Below, in pieces: positions 43,406-52,204 of a stretch of 53,501 bases of DNA. Position numbers and translations under genes: made by a program. The stretch is taken from positions 1 to 53,501 of the forward strand of contig JAFZFU010000049.1 in assembly GCA_017555745.1 (NCBI GenBank), read 5' to 3'. How positions within the stretch are numbered: the first letter of the stretch is position 1; each line of letters begins with the position of its first letter. The DNA is from Bacteroidales bacterium. GTDB lineage: Bacteria > Bacteroidota > Bacteroidia > Bacteroidales > P3. Below the pieces are notes generated by a model. It was not told the origin of the DNA and did no database searches. It worked only from the letters and a program-made list of their open reading frames with translations.

Positions 43406-44611
43406 TTACGCAGTAAGTTCGGCTGCCAATTCTTTTGCCAAATTTTCCAACTGTTCTACCTGCGACTCTTTCAAACTCGATTTCAATGTAATGGTTTCTT
43501 CTACCACTTTCATATCCTTCATCTCCCCTACTATCGACATCATCTGGCATGCCGCTGTTGGTGCCCATGTTCCGTTTTCGATAAATGCGAATGTACGTTT
43601 TTGCAAACCGTGGGCCTTAAGATCCAACAAGAAGTTTTCCATCGGGGTAAACACAGCGCCGTTGTATGTAGGAGCCGCCACTACTATATGGCTGCAACGA
43701 AATGCTTCGGATATCAAATACGACACATGAGTATTAGATACACTGTATGTTACAATATTTTTCACACCCTCTTCGGCAAGTTTTGTTGCCAACACATTTA
43801 CTGCACTTTCGGTATTGCCATACATCGATCCATAAACAATCATTACGGTTTTATCTTCCGGCTCGTAGGTGCTCCATTTATTGTATTTATCTAATATATA
43901 TCCCAAATCGTTTCTCCAAATCGGACCATGCAACGGGCATATCATATTTATTTCGATAGTAGACGCTTTTTTCAAAGCTGCCTGCACCGGGTTGCCATAC
44001 TTACCTACTATATTGGTATAGTATCTGCGAGCTTCGTCTAACCAATCTTTATCAAAATTCACTTCATCGTTAAACAAATTGCCATTCAAAGCACCGAATG
44101 TACCAAAAGCATCGGCCGAAAATAGTATTTTCTCTTCCACATCATAGGTAAACATAGCTTCGGGCCAATGTACCATAGGTGCCAAAACGAATGTAAGTGT
44201 ATGATTGCCGCTCGAAAAAGTATCACCTTCTTTTACTGTTACAAAACGTTCTTCTACATCGAAATCGAAAAATTGTTTTATCATTTGAAGGGTTTTGGCA
44301 TTTCCTATAAGTTTCAATTCGGGATAACGTAACACCATATCTTCTATAATAGAGCAATGATCCGGTTCCATATGATTTACCACCAAGTAATCTAATGTTC
44401 GCCCATTCAATGCATACTTAACATTTTCCAAAAACTGACGACTTACAGAAGAATCAACAGTATCCAACAATATTGTTTTTTCGTCTACCAATAAATAGGC
44501 ATTGTAAGACACTCCTTTGGTGATAGGCATTATATTTTCAAATAATTCCAAACGACGGTCGCTTGCTCCTACCCAGTAATAATCTTTCGCTATTTTTCTT
44601 ATGTTATGCAT
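43406..44611 (-). CDS. Flavodiiron protein (FprA type)
   Basis: 401 residues. The N-terminal metallo-beta-lactamase-like domain has the diiron ligands H80-x-E82-x-D84-H85 and further His/Asp downstream (M-V-H-W-P-E, S-A-D-A-F-G-T-F-G, P-L-H-G-P). A flavodoxin domain begins near residue 255 (I-V-Y-G-S-M-Y-G-N-T-E-S-A). It reduces oxygen to water and, in some forms, nitric oxide to nitrous oxide, protecting an anaerobe. It is the first gene of the operon, 76 bases downstream of the PerR-like operator. Confidence 0.95.
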   Translation of the reverse strand: MHNIRKIAKDYYWVGASDRRLELFENIMPITKGVSYNAYLLVDEKTILLDTVDSSVSRQFLENVKYALNGRTLDYLVVNHMEPDHCSIIEDMVLRYPELKLIGNAKTLQMIKQFFDFDVEERFVTVKEGDTFSSGNHTLTFVLAPMVHWPEAMFTYDVEEKILFSADAFGTFGALNGNLFNDEVNFDKDWLDEARRYYTNIVGKYGNPVQAALKKASTIEINMICPLHGPIWRNDLGYILDKYNKWSTYEPEDKTVMIVYGSMYGNTESAVNVLATKLAEEGVKNIVTYSVSNTHVSYLISEAFRCSHIVVAAPTYNGAVFTPMENFLLDLKAHGLQKRTFAFIENGTWAPTAACQMMSIVGEMKDMKVVEETITLKSSLKESQVEQLENLAKELAAELTA

Positions 44612-44686
44612 GGCTATATTCTTTTAATTCGTTTATAATATCAGTATTGCTATTTTTGTTCAATATCTTTATTTTCTTTTAAATTT

Positions 44687-44713
44687 ACAAACTTGTAATT
44701 ATTACAAGTTTGT
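44687..44713. promoter_or_regulatory. PerR/Fur-like operator at the start of the stress-operon transcript
   Basis: A perfect 27-bp inverted repeat: ACAAACTTGTAAT, one centre base (44700), ATTACAAGTTTGT. Its core TTGTAAT-T-ATTACAA is the 7-1-7 PerR/Fur box (TTATAATnATTATAA) with one symmetrical change in each arm. It lies 10-36 bases downstream of the -7 box (44730-44723), over the expected start of the transcript, where bound repressor would block transcription. The operon encodes the fitting PerR-type protein. Confidence 0.85.
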
Positions 44714-44722
44714 TTTCGATTG

Positions 44723-44752
44723 CAAAGATACAACTTTTATTCTAATCAGCAA
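44723..44752 (-). promoter_or_regulatory. Promoter of the oxidative-stress operon
   Basis: Minus strand TTG (44752-44750), 19 bases, TATCTTTG (44730-44723), an exact consensus match. It would drive 44611 through 40165 as one transcript. Confidence 0.8.
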
Positions 44753-44960
44753 GTATTTTTGATTATTTTTTTAGAAAAATATTACTATCAAACTGATTAC
44801 CAATTATAAAATATTTCATTTTTATTTATCAATACAAGCCAAAAACGCCTATTTTTTTAGTAAAAATTATCGGCAAAATAGCATTTTTCGGTCGAAAATA
44901 TAGTTTTTATCTATCCTAAATATGTAATTTTAAGAGCAGTTCCGAACCATACAAAAACAA

Positions 44961-45005
44961 TTTATCCCATATACATTGCCGAAACAATTGCATATGGGAT
45001 AAATA
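44961..45005 (-). terminator. Terminator of the BspA-like gene
   Basis: ATTTATCCCATAT (44961-44973) pairs perfectly with ATATGGGATAAAT (44993-45005), 19-base loop; on the minus strand a T-rich stretch follows. The gene stop is at 45029. Confidence 0.8.
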
Positions 45006-45028
45006 TTAACTACTGATACGTAACGATA

Positions 45029-47929
45029 TTAGTTACGCACCACTTTGCGTATCGCCACACCTCTGTCGGTAGTTACACGCAATGTATAGTATCCTTTGCT
45101 CAGTTTGGATAAGTCTATTATATAACTGTCGTTGTATAGTGCCACCATTCTACCCACTGCATCCATTACCTCTACTTTGCGAATATCCGTAGTATTGAAA
45201 GTAATAGTTCCGTTGGTTGGATTTGGATAGAAACTAAGTTGGTCTAACTCGTTGGCTGTTTCTATTCCTATTTCTTCTATTCTCAGAATAAGTGTTACCA
45301 CGCTGTCGCAACCGCTCGAAGTTTCGCCATAATAGTAGTATATTCCGCTTTCGGTGTATGTGGTATCATTCCAAACATATTCATTTACGGCAGTGTCTAC
45401 TATAGTATCATATACCGGATGGTTTATAGCAAGGTTAAGAGTAACCACACTGTCGCAACCATTTTCCATTGCATATACATAAGTAGGTGTATCAGTGCTT
45501 TCGTAATAAGTAACACCATCTATCCATGTAATACTGTCGCAGGCAACAATAGTATCTGTTGAATGTTTGCTATTAATAGTAAGATTCAAAACAATTACAC
45601 TGTCACAACCATTGGTAGCCGTCAGTATATATGTAGGTGTATTAGTGCTTTCGTAATAAGTAACACCATCTATCCACGTAATGCTGTCGCAAGCTACTAT
45701 AGTTTCAATATATCTAGAACTGTGCTTGATAGTTAGTTTAAGTGTTACTACACTATCGCAACCTGCAACATTTGTTAATGTGTATGTAGGAATATTAGTA
45801 CTTGCATAGTAAATAATTCCATCAATCCATACAATACTATCACAAGCTACTATATTATCTGTTGCAGTACTTGGTTGTGCTACTGTAAGATTTAATCTTA
45901 TAATACTATCATTGCCTGTAGGAGTTTGTATAGTATCAAAATAGGTTCCTGCTACCGAAACAATAAATCCATTTTCATTATAAATTTCGCCATCACATAT
46001 AATTGCATTTATTGTTGTATCTATATCATCGCACATTTCCATTATATCTACAAAATAATTTCTCCAATTATAAGTAGGATTTGTATAGAGCGATAAACTT
46101 CCACAACAAACCTTCAATACAGCACTATCTGCTATGTGATTAAAACGAGAACTGCTTCCTACCAAAGAATTACTCAAGATTACAACTTCTTGTAAACTTA
46201 AGCAACTATCAAATGCTAAACTACCAATAGATGTAACTGTGTTAGGAATTACTACGGAAGATAAATTGGCACAGCCGGCAAAAACACCACTTCCAATAGT
46301 CCTCACTCTATTCGGAATAATCACAGAGTCTAAATTTGTTCTATAAAAAGCATAATCTCCAATTGAAGTAATAGAATTAGAAAATGTCACAGATGTCAGA
46401 TTATGACATCTCGAAAAAGCTGAAGCTCCAATAGATGTAATTGAATTAGGAATAGTTACAGAAACCAAACTTGTACAAGCATAAAATACTGTACTTCCAA
46501 GAGATGTAAGCGAATTTGAAATAGATGCGGAAGCGATACTTCTACAGTTTTCGAATACATTATTTCCCATAGAAGTAACTGAATTTGGAATAGTTATCGA
46601 AGTCAAAGAATAACAATCTTTAAAAGAATGACCTCCGATAGAAGTAACCGAATTAGGAATAGTTATCGATGTCAAATTAGTACATTTAGAAAAAGTACAT
46701 CCGCCAATAGTTCTAACTGACGATGGAATAGTTATCGAAGTCAAACTGGCACACCCATAAAAAGCATAATCTCTGATAGAAGTAACTGAATTCGGAATAG
46801 TTATTGAATCTAAATTTATACAATTGTAGAAAGTGTTATTACCTATAGAAGTAATTTGTCCGGAAATAACTACCGAACTTAAACTGTCACAACCACTAAA
46901 GGCTTCACTACCGAGACTTCTTACAGCATTAGGTATTACTACGGATAATAAACTACTACAATTATAAAAAGCTTTTGTACCAATTGATGTTACAGAGTTG
47001 GGAATAATTATAGATGACAAATTTCTACACCCATAAAATACCGAAGAACCTATTGTTGTTATGTTGTTAGGTATATTTATAGATACTAAATTACTACACC
47101 CATAAAAGGCTGAAGCACCAATAGAAGTAACCGAATTTGGCAAAATAACTGAAAGTAAATTTGTACAACCATTAAAAGCTGACGAACTAATTGTTACAAC
47201 TGTACCTAGAACAGAAATAGCTGTGTCTGTTCCAATATATTTCAACAATGTTGTCTTTGTTGTATCACTATATACAAAGCCGTTTTCAATATGTGCATTC
47301 ATAAATAGTGCTCCCCAAGGACTGCCTGTGGCAACGCCATGATAAACGATGTGTTTTACATTTTTAAAGGCATTTGTACCTATCGAAATAACCGAACTCG
47401 GAATATTTACGGAACTCAAATTTGTACAATTATAAAATGCATTTGTACCTATTGATGTAACCATATTTGGAATATTAATAGTGTCCAAATTAATGCAACT
47501 ATAAAATGCATTTCTTCCAATAGACGTAACAATGCTGGGTATGTTTACATATGCCAAACTTGTACAATTACTAAAAATATAATCACCTAGAAAAGAAACA
47601 GAATTAGGTATATTTATAGTATCTAAATTACTACAACCTTGAAAAGCATAACTTCCAATAGAAATAATCGTATTCGGTATATTTATAGAATACAAACTAC
47701 TACAATTCTGAAAAGCATTATTCCCAATAGAAGTAACTCGGTACGTTATGCCCTGGTTTATTACTGTATCAGGAACAACAACTGCTGTTGAATTAACGTA
47801 ACAATCTTTTACTTGAACAGTATTAGAATCAATTACACCATATGTTAATTCGCCTACTGTAAATTGCGTTTGTGCCACAAGTATACTTGTACATAATAGG
47901 GTACACCAAAATAATACTATCTTTTTCAT
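45029..47929 (-). CDS. BspA-like leucine-rich-repeat surface protein with T9SS sorting domain
   Basis: 966 residues. A signal peptide (1-19) is followed by about 22 copies of the 23-residue Treponema-type LRR (I-P-N-S-V-T-S-I-G-x-x-A-F-x-x-C, about residues 60-625), broken near 200-260 by a non-repeat insert with H-G-V-A-T-G-S-P-W-G-A-L. Then come five about 42-residue repeats, most with A-C-D-S-I-T-W-I-D-G and G-C-D-S-V-V-x-L (about 660-885), and a type IX secretion C-terminal domain (F-Y-P-N-P-T-N-G-T-I-T-F to the final V-I-R-K-V-V-R-N-like end). It should be exported by T9SS and kept on the surface. Related proteins bind host or bacterial surfaces. Confidence 0.93.
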   Translation of the reverse strand: MKKIVLFWCTLLCTSILVAQTQFTVGELTYGVIDSNTVQVKDCYVNSTAVVVPDTVINQGITYRVTSIGNNAFQNCSSLYSINIPNTIISIGSYAFQGCSNLDTINIPNSVSFLGDYIFSNCTSLAYVNIPSIVTSIGRNAFYSCINLDTINIPNMVTSIGTNAFYNCTNLSSVNIPSSVISIGTNAFKNVKHIVYHGVATGSPWGALFMNAHIENGFVYSDTTKTTLLKYIGTDTAISVLGTVVTISSSAFNGCTNLLSVILPNSVTSIGASAFYGCSNLVSINIPNNITTIGSSVFYGCRNLSSIIIPNSVTSIGTKAFYNCSSLLSVVIPNAVRSLGSEAFSGCDSLSSVVISGQITSIGNNTFYNCINLDSITIPNSVTSIRDYAFYGCASLTSITIPSSVRTIGGCTFSKCTNLTSITIPNSVTSIGGHSFKDCYSLTSITIPNSVTSMGNNVFENCRSIASASISNSLTSLGSTVFYACTSLVSVTIPNSITSIGASAFSRCHNLTSVTFSNSITSIGDYAFYRTNLDSVIIPNRVRTIGSGVFAGCANLSSVVIPNTVTSIGSLAFDSCLSLQEVVILSNSLVGSSSRFNHIADSAVLKVCCGSLSLYTNPTYNWRNYFVDIMEMCDDIDTTINAIICDGEIYNENGFIVSVAGTYFDTIQTPTGNDSIIRLNLTVAQPSTATDNIVACDSIVWIDGIIYYASTNIPTYTLTNVAGCDSVVTLKLTIKHSSRYIETIVACDSITWIDGVTYYESTNTPTYILTATNGCDSVIVLNLTINSKHSTDTIVACDSITWIDGVTYYESTDTPTYVYAMENGCDSVVTLNLAINHPVYDTIVDTAVNEYVWNDTTYTESGIYYYYGETSSGCDSVVTLILRIEEIGIETANELDQLSFYPNPTNGTITFNTTDIRKVEVMDAVGRMVALYNDSYIIDLSKLSKGYYTLRVTTDRGVAIRKVVRN

Positions 47930-47985
47930 TCTTATTATATTTATTTGTAGTTATTTACACATTATTCAATATTTGTTTGAATGTG

Positions 47986-47993
47986 CAAAGTTA
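47986..47993 (-). promoter_or_regulatory. -7 box of the BspA-like gene
   Basis: TAACTTTG on the minus strand, 57 bases upstream of the ATG. No firm -33 element. Confidence 0.55.
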
Positions 47994-48540
47994 CATAATT
48001 ATTCGGAATAAAACGTACTTTCCCCTTTTTTTTAGGTTACATCTAAAAGTTCTTCACTCGTAGTTTAAAAGTTATTTTCCCCCTATAGAAAAGTTGTCTA
48101 TCCCCTCTGCATTTCTACATTCCAAAGTTTGGAATATACTTTTATTGTACATAAAAAAAGTTTTGCAGTGGTGCAGTGGGAGCAGCAAACTTTTTGAATG
48201 GGACAAAAATATTTTGTAGCCATAGGTTATGGAAAAAGAACCTAACGCTATTTTTTCAAAAAAAACAATCATAAAAAAAGCGGAGCAAACAAAATGCTCC
48301 GCTTTTATAGTAATTTCTAAAAATTGCTTTACCGATAATTTATGATTTTTTCAGGAGTAGCCTCGAGTTGTTTGATAAGCAAAACTGTCTGCAACTTCAA
48401 CTATATTATTCAGTCGGCGATTCGTTGCTAAGTACTAATAACTAATCATTTGTCATAAACTATTCAAGATATTAACACAAATATGTCGACATTTGAATAA
48501 AAAAATATGATAAAATATCTTATATAATCAAAATAATGTG
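47994..48540. other. Gene-free region containing an unassigned terminator
   Basis: About 550 bases between two divergent promoters. A 66-codon minus-strand frame (48272-48072) has no gene-like features. The hairpin AAAAGCGGAGCA (48276-48287) with TGCTCCGCTTTT (48295-48306) looks like a strong intrinsic terminator in both directions, yet no gene ends here. A small RNA or a lost gene would explain it. Confidence 0.5.
48276..48306. terminator. Orphan intrinsic terminator
   Basis: Perfect 12-bp stem with seven-base loop, A run before and T run within the 3' arm. It is not near the end of any annotated gene. Confidence 0.8.
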
Positions 48541-48548
48541 TATCTTTG
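48541..48548 (+). promoter_or_regulatory. -7 box of the 48601 lipoprotein gene
   Basis: TATCTTTG followed by GCA, 52 bases upstream of the ATG at 48601. Confidence 0.55.
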
Positions 48549-48600
48549 CAAAATCAAAATTCGTATTTATTAATAACCATACAACTATTTTTATTTGATT

Positions 48601-49296
48601 ATGAAAAGATTATCTATTATCATGATGATGGTTTTACCATTATTTTTTGCTTCTTGCGAAGGTGGATTTGAGGGTTTATTTGGCGATATCGTATCTCAAG
48701 CCACAGGCAACGCCAAAATTTATGTCATCGACGACAATAATAACAGCGATACTTTGCGCAGTGAAGTTTTTGAATTCTCGTTGGCATCTAATTTCGATAC
48801 CGTAATCGAAAATGTCGAAATTTCGTACTTGGTAGGTTTTTCGTCGCACACTTCGTTGGAACAAACCACTATTGATTTCCCATTTATGTTCTACACTTTG
48901 TCGGACACAGTAGCAGGTACTCACTACATCGACCTTCAGTTAGACACCGCTTTTATAGCAAACTTTGACTACGAAGAATTTATAAACAGCAACAGAGATA
49001 ACGTTATGGCACTTATATCCGACGAAGAAACTTGGTATGTTGCCACATCGGGTTCTATCCAATTAACAGAATATGAAGGTTACGGTGGATTGGTACAAGG
49101 CGAGTTTGCCGGCGTACAAGCCTACGAACTTACCAAATCTGCCATCGAAGAAATTCAAAGCCTATACAAATCGGGCAACATATTAGAAGCCATCGAAAAA
49201 ATAGAAGCAATACCGGTAGTATCGCTAAGTGGTGACTTCAACAGCCGAAACATCGATGTGTTGGGATTCTTCAACAGTTTTGCTTCTAACCTATAA
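48601..49296 (+). CDS. Lipoprotein of unknown function, 231 residues
   Basis: Starts at ATG 48601 (an upstream TTG is less likely). The signal M-K-R-L-S-I-I-M-M-M-V-L-P-L-F-F-A-S-C has a clear lipobox (F-A-S-C), then Gly/Glu-rich residues as in surface-exposed Bacteroidetes lipoproteins. The mature part is acidic and mostly strand-like (Y-V-I-D-D-N-N-N-S-D, V-E-I-S-Y-L-V-G-F-S-S), with a helical end. Near residue 155 E-G-Y-G-G-L-V-Q-G-E-F-A-G-V resembles a calycin or DUF-type strand pair. I do not recognise the family. It is monocistronic with a strong terminator. Confidence 0.7.
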   Translation: MKRLSIIMMMVLPLFFASCEGGFEGLFGDIVSQATGNAKIYVIDDNNNSDTLRSEVFEFSLASNFDTVIENVEISYLVGFSSHTSLEQTTIDFPFMFYTLSDTVAGTHYIDLQLDTAFIANFDYEEFINSNRDNVMALISDEETWYVATSGSIQLTEYEGYGGLVQGEFAGVQAYELTKSAIEEIQSLYKSGNILEAIEKIEAIPVVSLSGDFNSRNIDVLGFFNSFASNL

Positions 49297-49339
49297 AACT
49301 TCGGTTGAATATTTTTGGGTTCATAATGAATAACTATTT

Positions 49340-49372
49340 CGCTTGCAACTGCTTGTTGCAAGCGTTTTTTTT
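49340..49372 (+). terminator. Terminator after the 48601 lipoprotein gene
   Basis: CGCTTGCAAC (49340-49349) pairs with GTTGCAAGCG (49355-49364), five-base loop, then eight T. Confidence 0.9.
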
Positions 49373-49389
49373 ATGGGTGTACACCACAC

Positions 49390-49420
49390 TTGTGGGATTC
49401 AAAAAAAAATCGTAACTTTG
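49390..49420 (+). promoter_or_regulatory. Promoter of the GH20 gene
   Basis: TTG (49390-49392), 20 bases, TAACTTTG (49413-49420), full consensus, 33 bases before the ATG. Confidence 0.7.
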
Positions 49421-49453
49421 CAATCTTATAAATATTATTTAAACACATAAAGC

Positions 49454-52129
49454 ATGAAGAAACTTTTACTTTGTATAGCAGTTGCACTGCTTTGTAAATC
49501 AACTATTGCACAAAACATAGGCGTAATACCTACACCTCAAAACATAGAAATAAAGCAAGGTGTATTGGAAATTAAAAACAGCAATATATTGCTATATCAT
49601 CAAAACGATGAGGCTATGTGCCGCAAACTGATGCAAAAAACATTAACCTCCGAAACAAACAATTTGATGGTAACATACACCTCCAACAAAAAGGAGCTTC
49701 GCAAAACCTTCTACCCTACTTTGGAGATACGCCTCAACCCTCAATTGTCGTTTCCGGCAAATCCCACACAAGGCTATGTGCTCGACATCACAAGCAAAGG
49801 CATAACCATTGAAGCTATCAGCGAACAAGGTTTGTACTATGGTCTTTTGACTTTGAAACAACTGATAAACAAAGCCATGTTAGACAATCCATCTAATGTA
49901 GCCATTCCTTGCATGAAGATAACAGACTATCCCACATTGGAATATCGCGGTTGGCTCGACGACATAAGCCGCGGACCTATCCCTAATATGGAATTTTTCA
50001 AAAAAGAAATACGCACCATGGCCGAGTATAAGATGAACTTCTTCAACTTATATACCGAACATGTATTCAAATTATTGTCGCACCCCGACATAGCCCCCGC
50101 CGATGGTATAAGCACCGCCGAAGTAAAAGAACTTATCGAATATGCCAAAGAATACTACATGGACTTTGTAGGCAATCAACAATGCTTTGCACATGCCGAA
50201 AAGACACTTTCCATACCCTACTACAAAGACATTACCGACACTCGCTACAATCTTAATCCCGCTACCGAAAAAACATACCGCTTTTTGGAAGAACAATTTG
50301 CCGAAGTAGCACCCGCTTTCGAATCGCAATACTTTAATATCAACTGCGACGAAACCGAAAGCCTTGGATCGGGCCGAGCCGGAAAATACGTAGACAGCGT
50401 AGGCGGTACCGACAATGCCTACTGCTTGCACATCAACCGAGTATACGACATACTTCAAAAATACAACAAAACAGTGCTGATGTGGGGCGATATAATAACC
50501 AAAAATCCGGAAATGATAAACAAACTGCCCAAAGATATGCAGTTTATAGTATGGAGCTATGTGGCCGCCGATAATTTCGACGAACATATACGTCCTATAC
50601 AACAATCAAAGCACACCTTCTGGATAGCACCGGGTATGAGTATGTGGAGCACCGTATTCCCATTGGTAGACACATACATAAAAAACATAGGCAACCTTGT
50701 AAAAGACGGACACCAAGCCGGCACCAAAGGCATGATGAACACTGCATGGGACGACTCGGGCGAATCGTTGTTCAATAGTGCATGGCATGGTATGGCGTGG
50801 TCGGCCGAAATGAGTTGGAACCCCATAGTTGCCGACAACATAGAACAAACCGACAGCCAACGCAAAAAACGCGAAACAACTTTCAACACGAACTTTAACA
50901 CTCAATACTTCGGCACATCTACCAACGCCACAGCACTTATATATGCAATAGGCAATCTTGGCAACAACCCCGACGTAGGAGAATGGATGAACACAGGATC
51001 GTTGCACGAGCCTCTACTTGATTTCTATCCATCTAAAGTGGATTCAAGTATGATTACACGTGCCGACAACGTGCTTGCTCTAACACAAAATTTGCTGAAA
51101 GAGTGTAACAAAATAATAGCCGACAATAGCATCGCCAATAAAGATATATTCCTAAATGCACGCTACGCAGTAAAACGCATTGCGGCAACAGCGATGAAAA
51201 ACAAACTACGTGTGCAATTATACAACACCTACTGCAACCCTTCGCAAAACAATATAGCCCAATCCAAAGCCGGTATAGAAGAACTATTCCAAACACTTAA
51301 AGAATTGAAATACGACTATTTGCTATTATGGGACTATGAATGCCGACAATATTCGAGAGAGATAGTAACAAACCGCTACGACGACTTTGCACGCGAACTA
51401 CTCGAAGCAGAAAACCACGTGTTTATAAACACCGAACTATCGGCTGAAGGCACACCGGTAATATCGCTAAAAACAATATATGCCGACCGCCCCATGTACT
51501 ACACTACCGATGGCGGCAAACCATCGTCGGCTTCAAAACAATATAGCAAAGCGTTCGAAATATCGAACTCGTGCTTGGTAAAAACCATAGCCTACAACCA
51601 ATATGGCGACAACAAACAAAACGAACGCTACATACTATACCACAAAGGTATGGGACACTTAAAGCAACTAAACACCAAATATAGCACATACAATGCCACC
51701 TATTCGGCAGGAGGCGACAACGCACTGCTCGATGGAAAAATAGGTAGCGACAACACCTACGCCGATGGTCATTGGCAAGGATATTGGGGAGTAGACATTG
51801 ATGTGGAAATGGATTTTGGCAAACCTACCGCAGTAAACTCAGTGTCGATGCGTTTCCTACAAAACACATACAATTGGATATTGGCACCATACACCATAGA
51901 AATATACACCTCGACAGATGGCAAAAACTACAAACTGATAAAACAAGAAAACCTACAACCTAAACTTCAACTATCAGGCTGTATAGTAAATCCGGTATCG
52001 GTACGAAACTTATCGTGCACCACTCGATATCTGAGAGTAGTGGCCAAAAATCCGGGAAAACTGCCATCGTGGCACCCCGCAAAAGGCAACGACTCATATC
52101 TGTTTGTCGATGAAATAGTAGTGGAATAA
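49454..52129 (+). CDS. Beta-N-acetylhexosaminidase (GH20) with discoidin domain
   Basis: 891 residues with signal peptide (1-19, T-I-A-Q). An N-terminal GH20b-type domain (about 22-155) is followed by the catalytic barrel (about 160-500) with R-G-W-L-D-D-I-S-R-G, F-N-L-Y-T-E-H and the catalytic Asp-Glu pair D299-E300 in N-I-N-C-D-E-T-E-S-L-G. A chitobiase C-terminal-type domain (about 655-715, Y-Y-T-T-D-G-G-K-P) and an F5/8-type discoidin domain (about 740-890) complete it. It removes terminal GlcNAc or GalNAc from glycans, by substrate-assisted catalysis, in the periplasm or on the surface. Host glycans or bacterial cell wall are possible targets. Confidence 0.9.
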   Translation: MKKLLLCIAVALLCKSTIAQNIGVIPTPQNIEIKQGVLEIKNSNILLYHQNDEAMCRKLMQKTLTSETNNLMVTYTSNKKELRKTFYPTLEIRLNPQLSFPANPTQGYVLDITSKGITIEAISEQGLYYGLLTLKQLINKAMLDNPSNVAIPCMKITDYPTLEYRGWLDDISRGPIPNMEFFKKEIRTMAEYKMNFFNLYTEHVFKLLSHPDIAPADGISTAEVKELIEYAKEYYMDFVGNQQCFAHAEKTLSIPYYKDITDTRYNLNPATEKTYRFLEEQFAEVAPAFESQYFNINCDETESLGSGRAGKYVDSVGGTDNAYCLHINRVYDILQKYNKTVLMWGDIITKNPEMINKLPKDMQFIVWSYVAADNFDEHIRPIQQSKHTFWIAPGMSMWSTVFPLVDTYIKNIGNLVKDGHQAGTKGMMNTAWDDSGESLFNSAWHGMAWSAEMSWNPIVADNIEQTDSQRKKRETTFNTNFNTQYFGTSTNATALIYAIGNLGNNPDVGEWMNTGSLHEPLLDFYPSKVDSSMITRADNVLALTQNLLKECNKIIADNSIANKDIFLNARYAVKRIAATAMKNKLRVQLYNTYCNPSQNNIAQSKAGIEELFQTLKELKYDYLLLWDYECRQYSREIVTNRYDDFARELLEAENHVFINTELSAEGTPVISLKTIYADRPMYYTTDGGKPSSASKQYSKAFEISNSCLVKTIAYNQYGDNKQNERYILYHKGMGHLKQLNTKYSTYNATYSAGGDNALLDGKIGSDNTYADGHWQGYWGVDIDVEMDFGKPTAVNSVSMRFLQNTYNWILAPYTIEIYTSTDGKNYKLIKQENLQPKLQLSGCIVNPVSVRNLSCTTRYLRVVAKNPGKLPSWHPAKGNDSYLFVDEIVVE

Positions 52130-52204
52130 AACTATAAAAAGATTGTGTCGATGTATTTAATAATATGTCGACACAATATCTTACATTCCCAAACATATCG
52201 CCAT

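Noticed and set aside
48072..48272. 66-codon minus-strand ORF
   Set aside because: No signal peptide, homology or promoter; it lies just beside the orphan terminator and looks like chance in AT-rich DNA.
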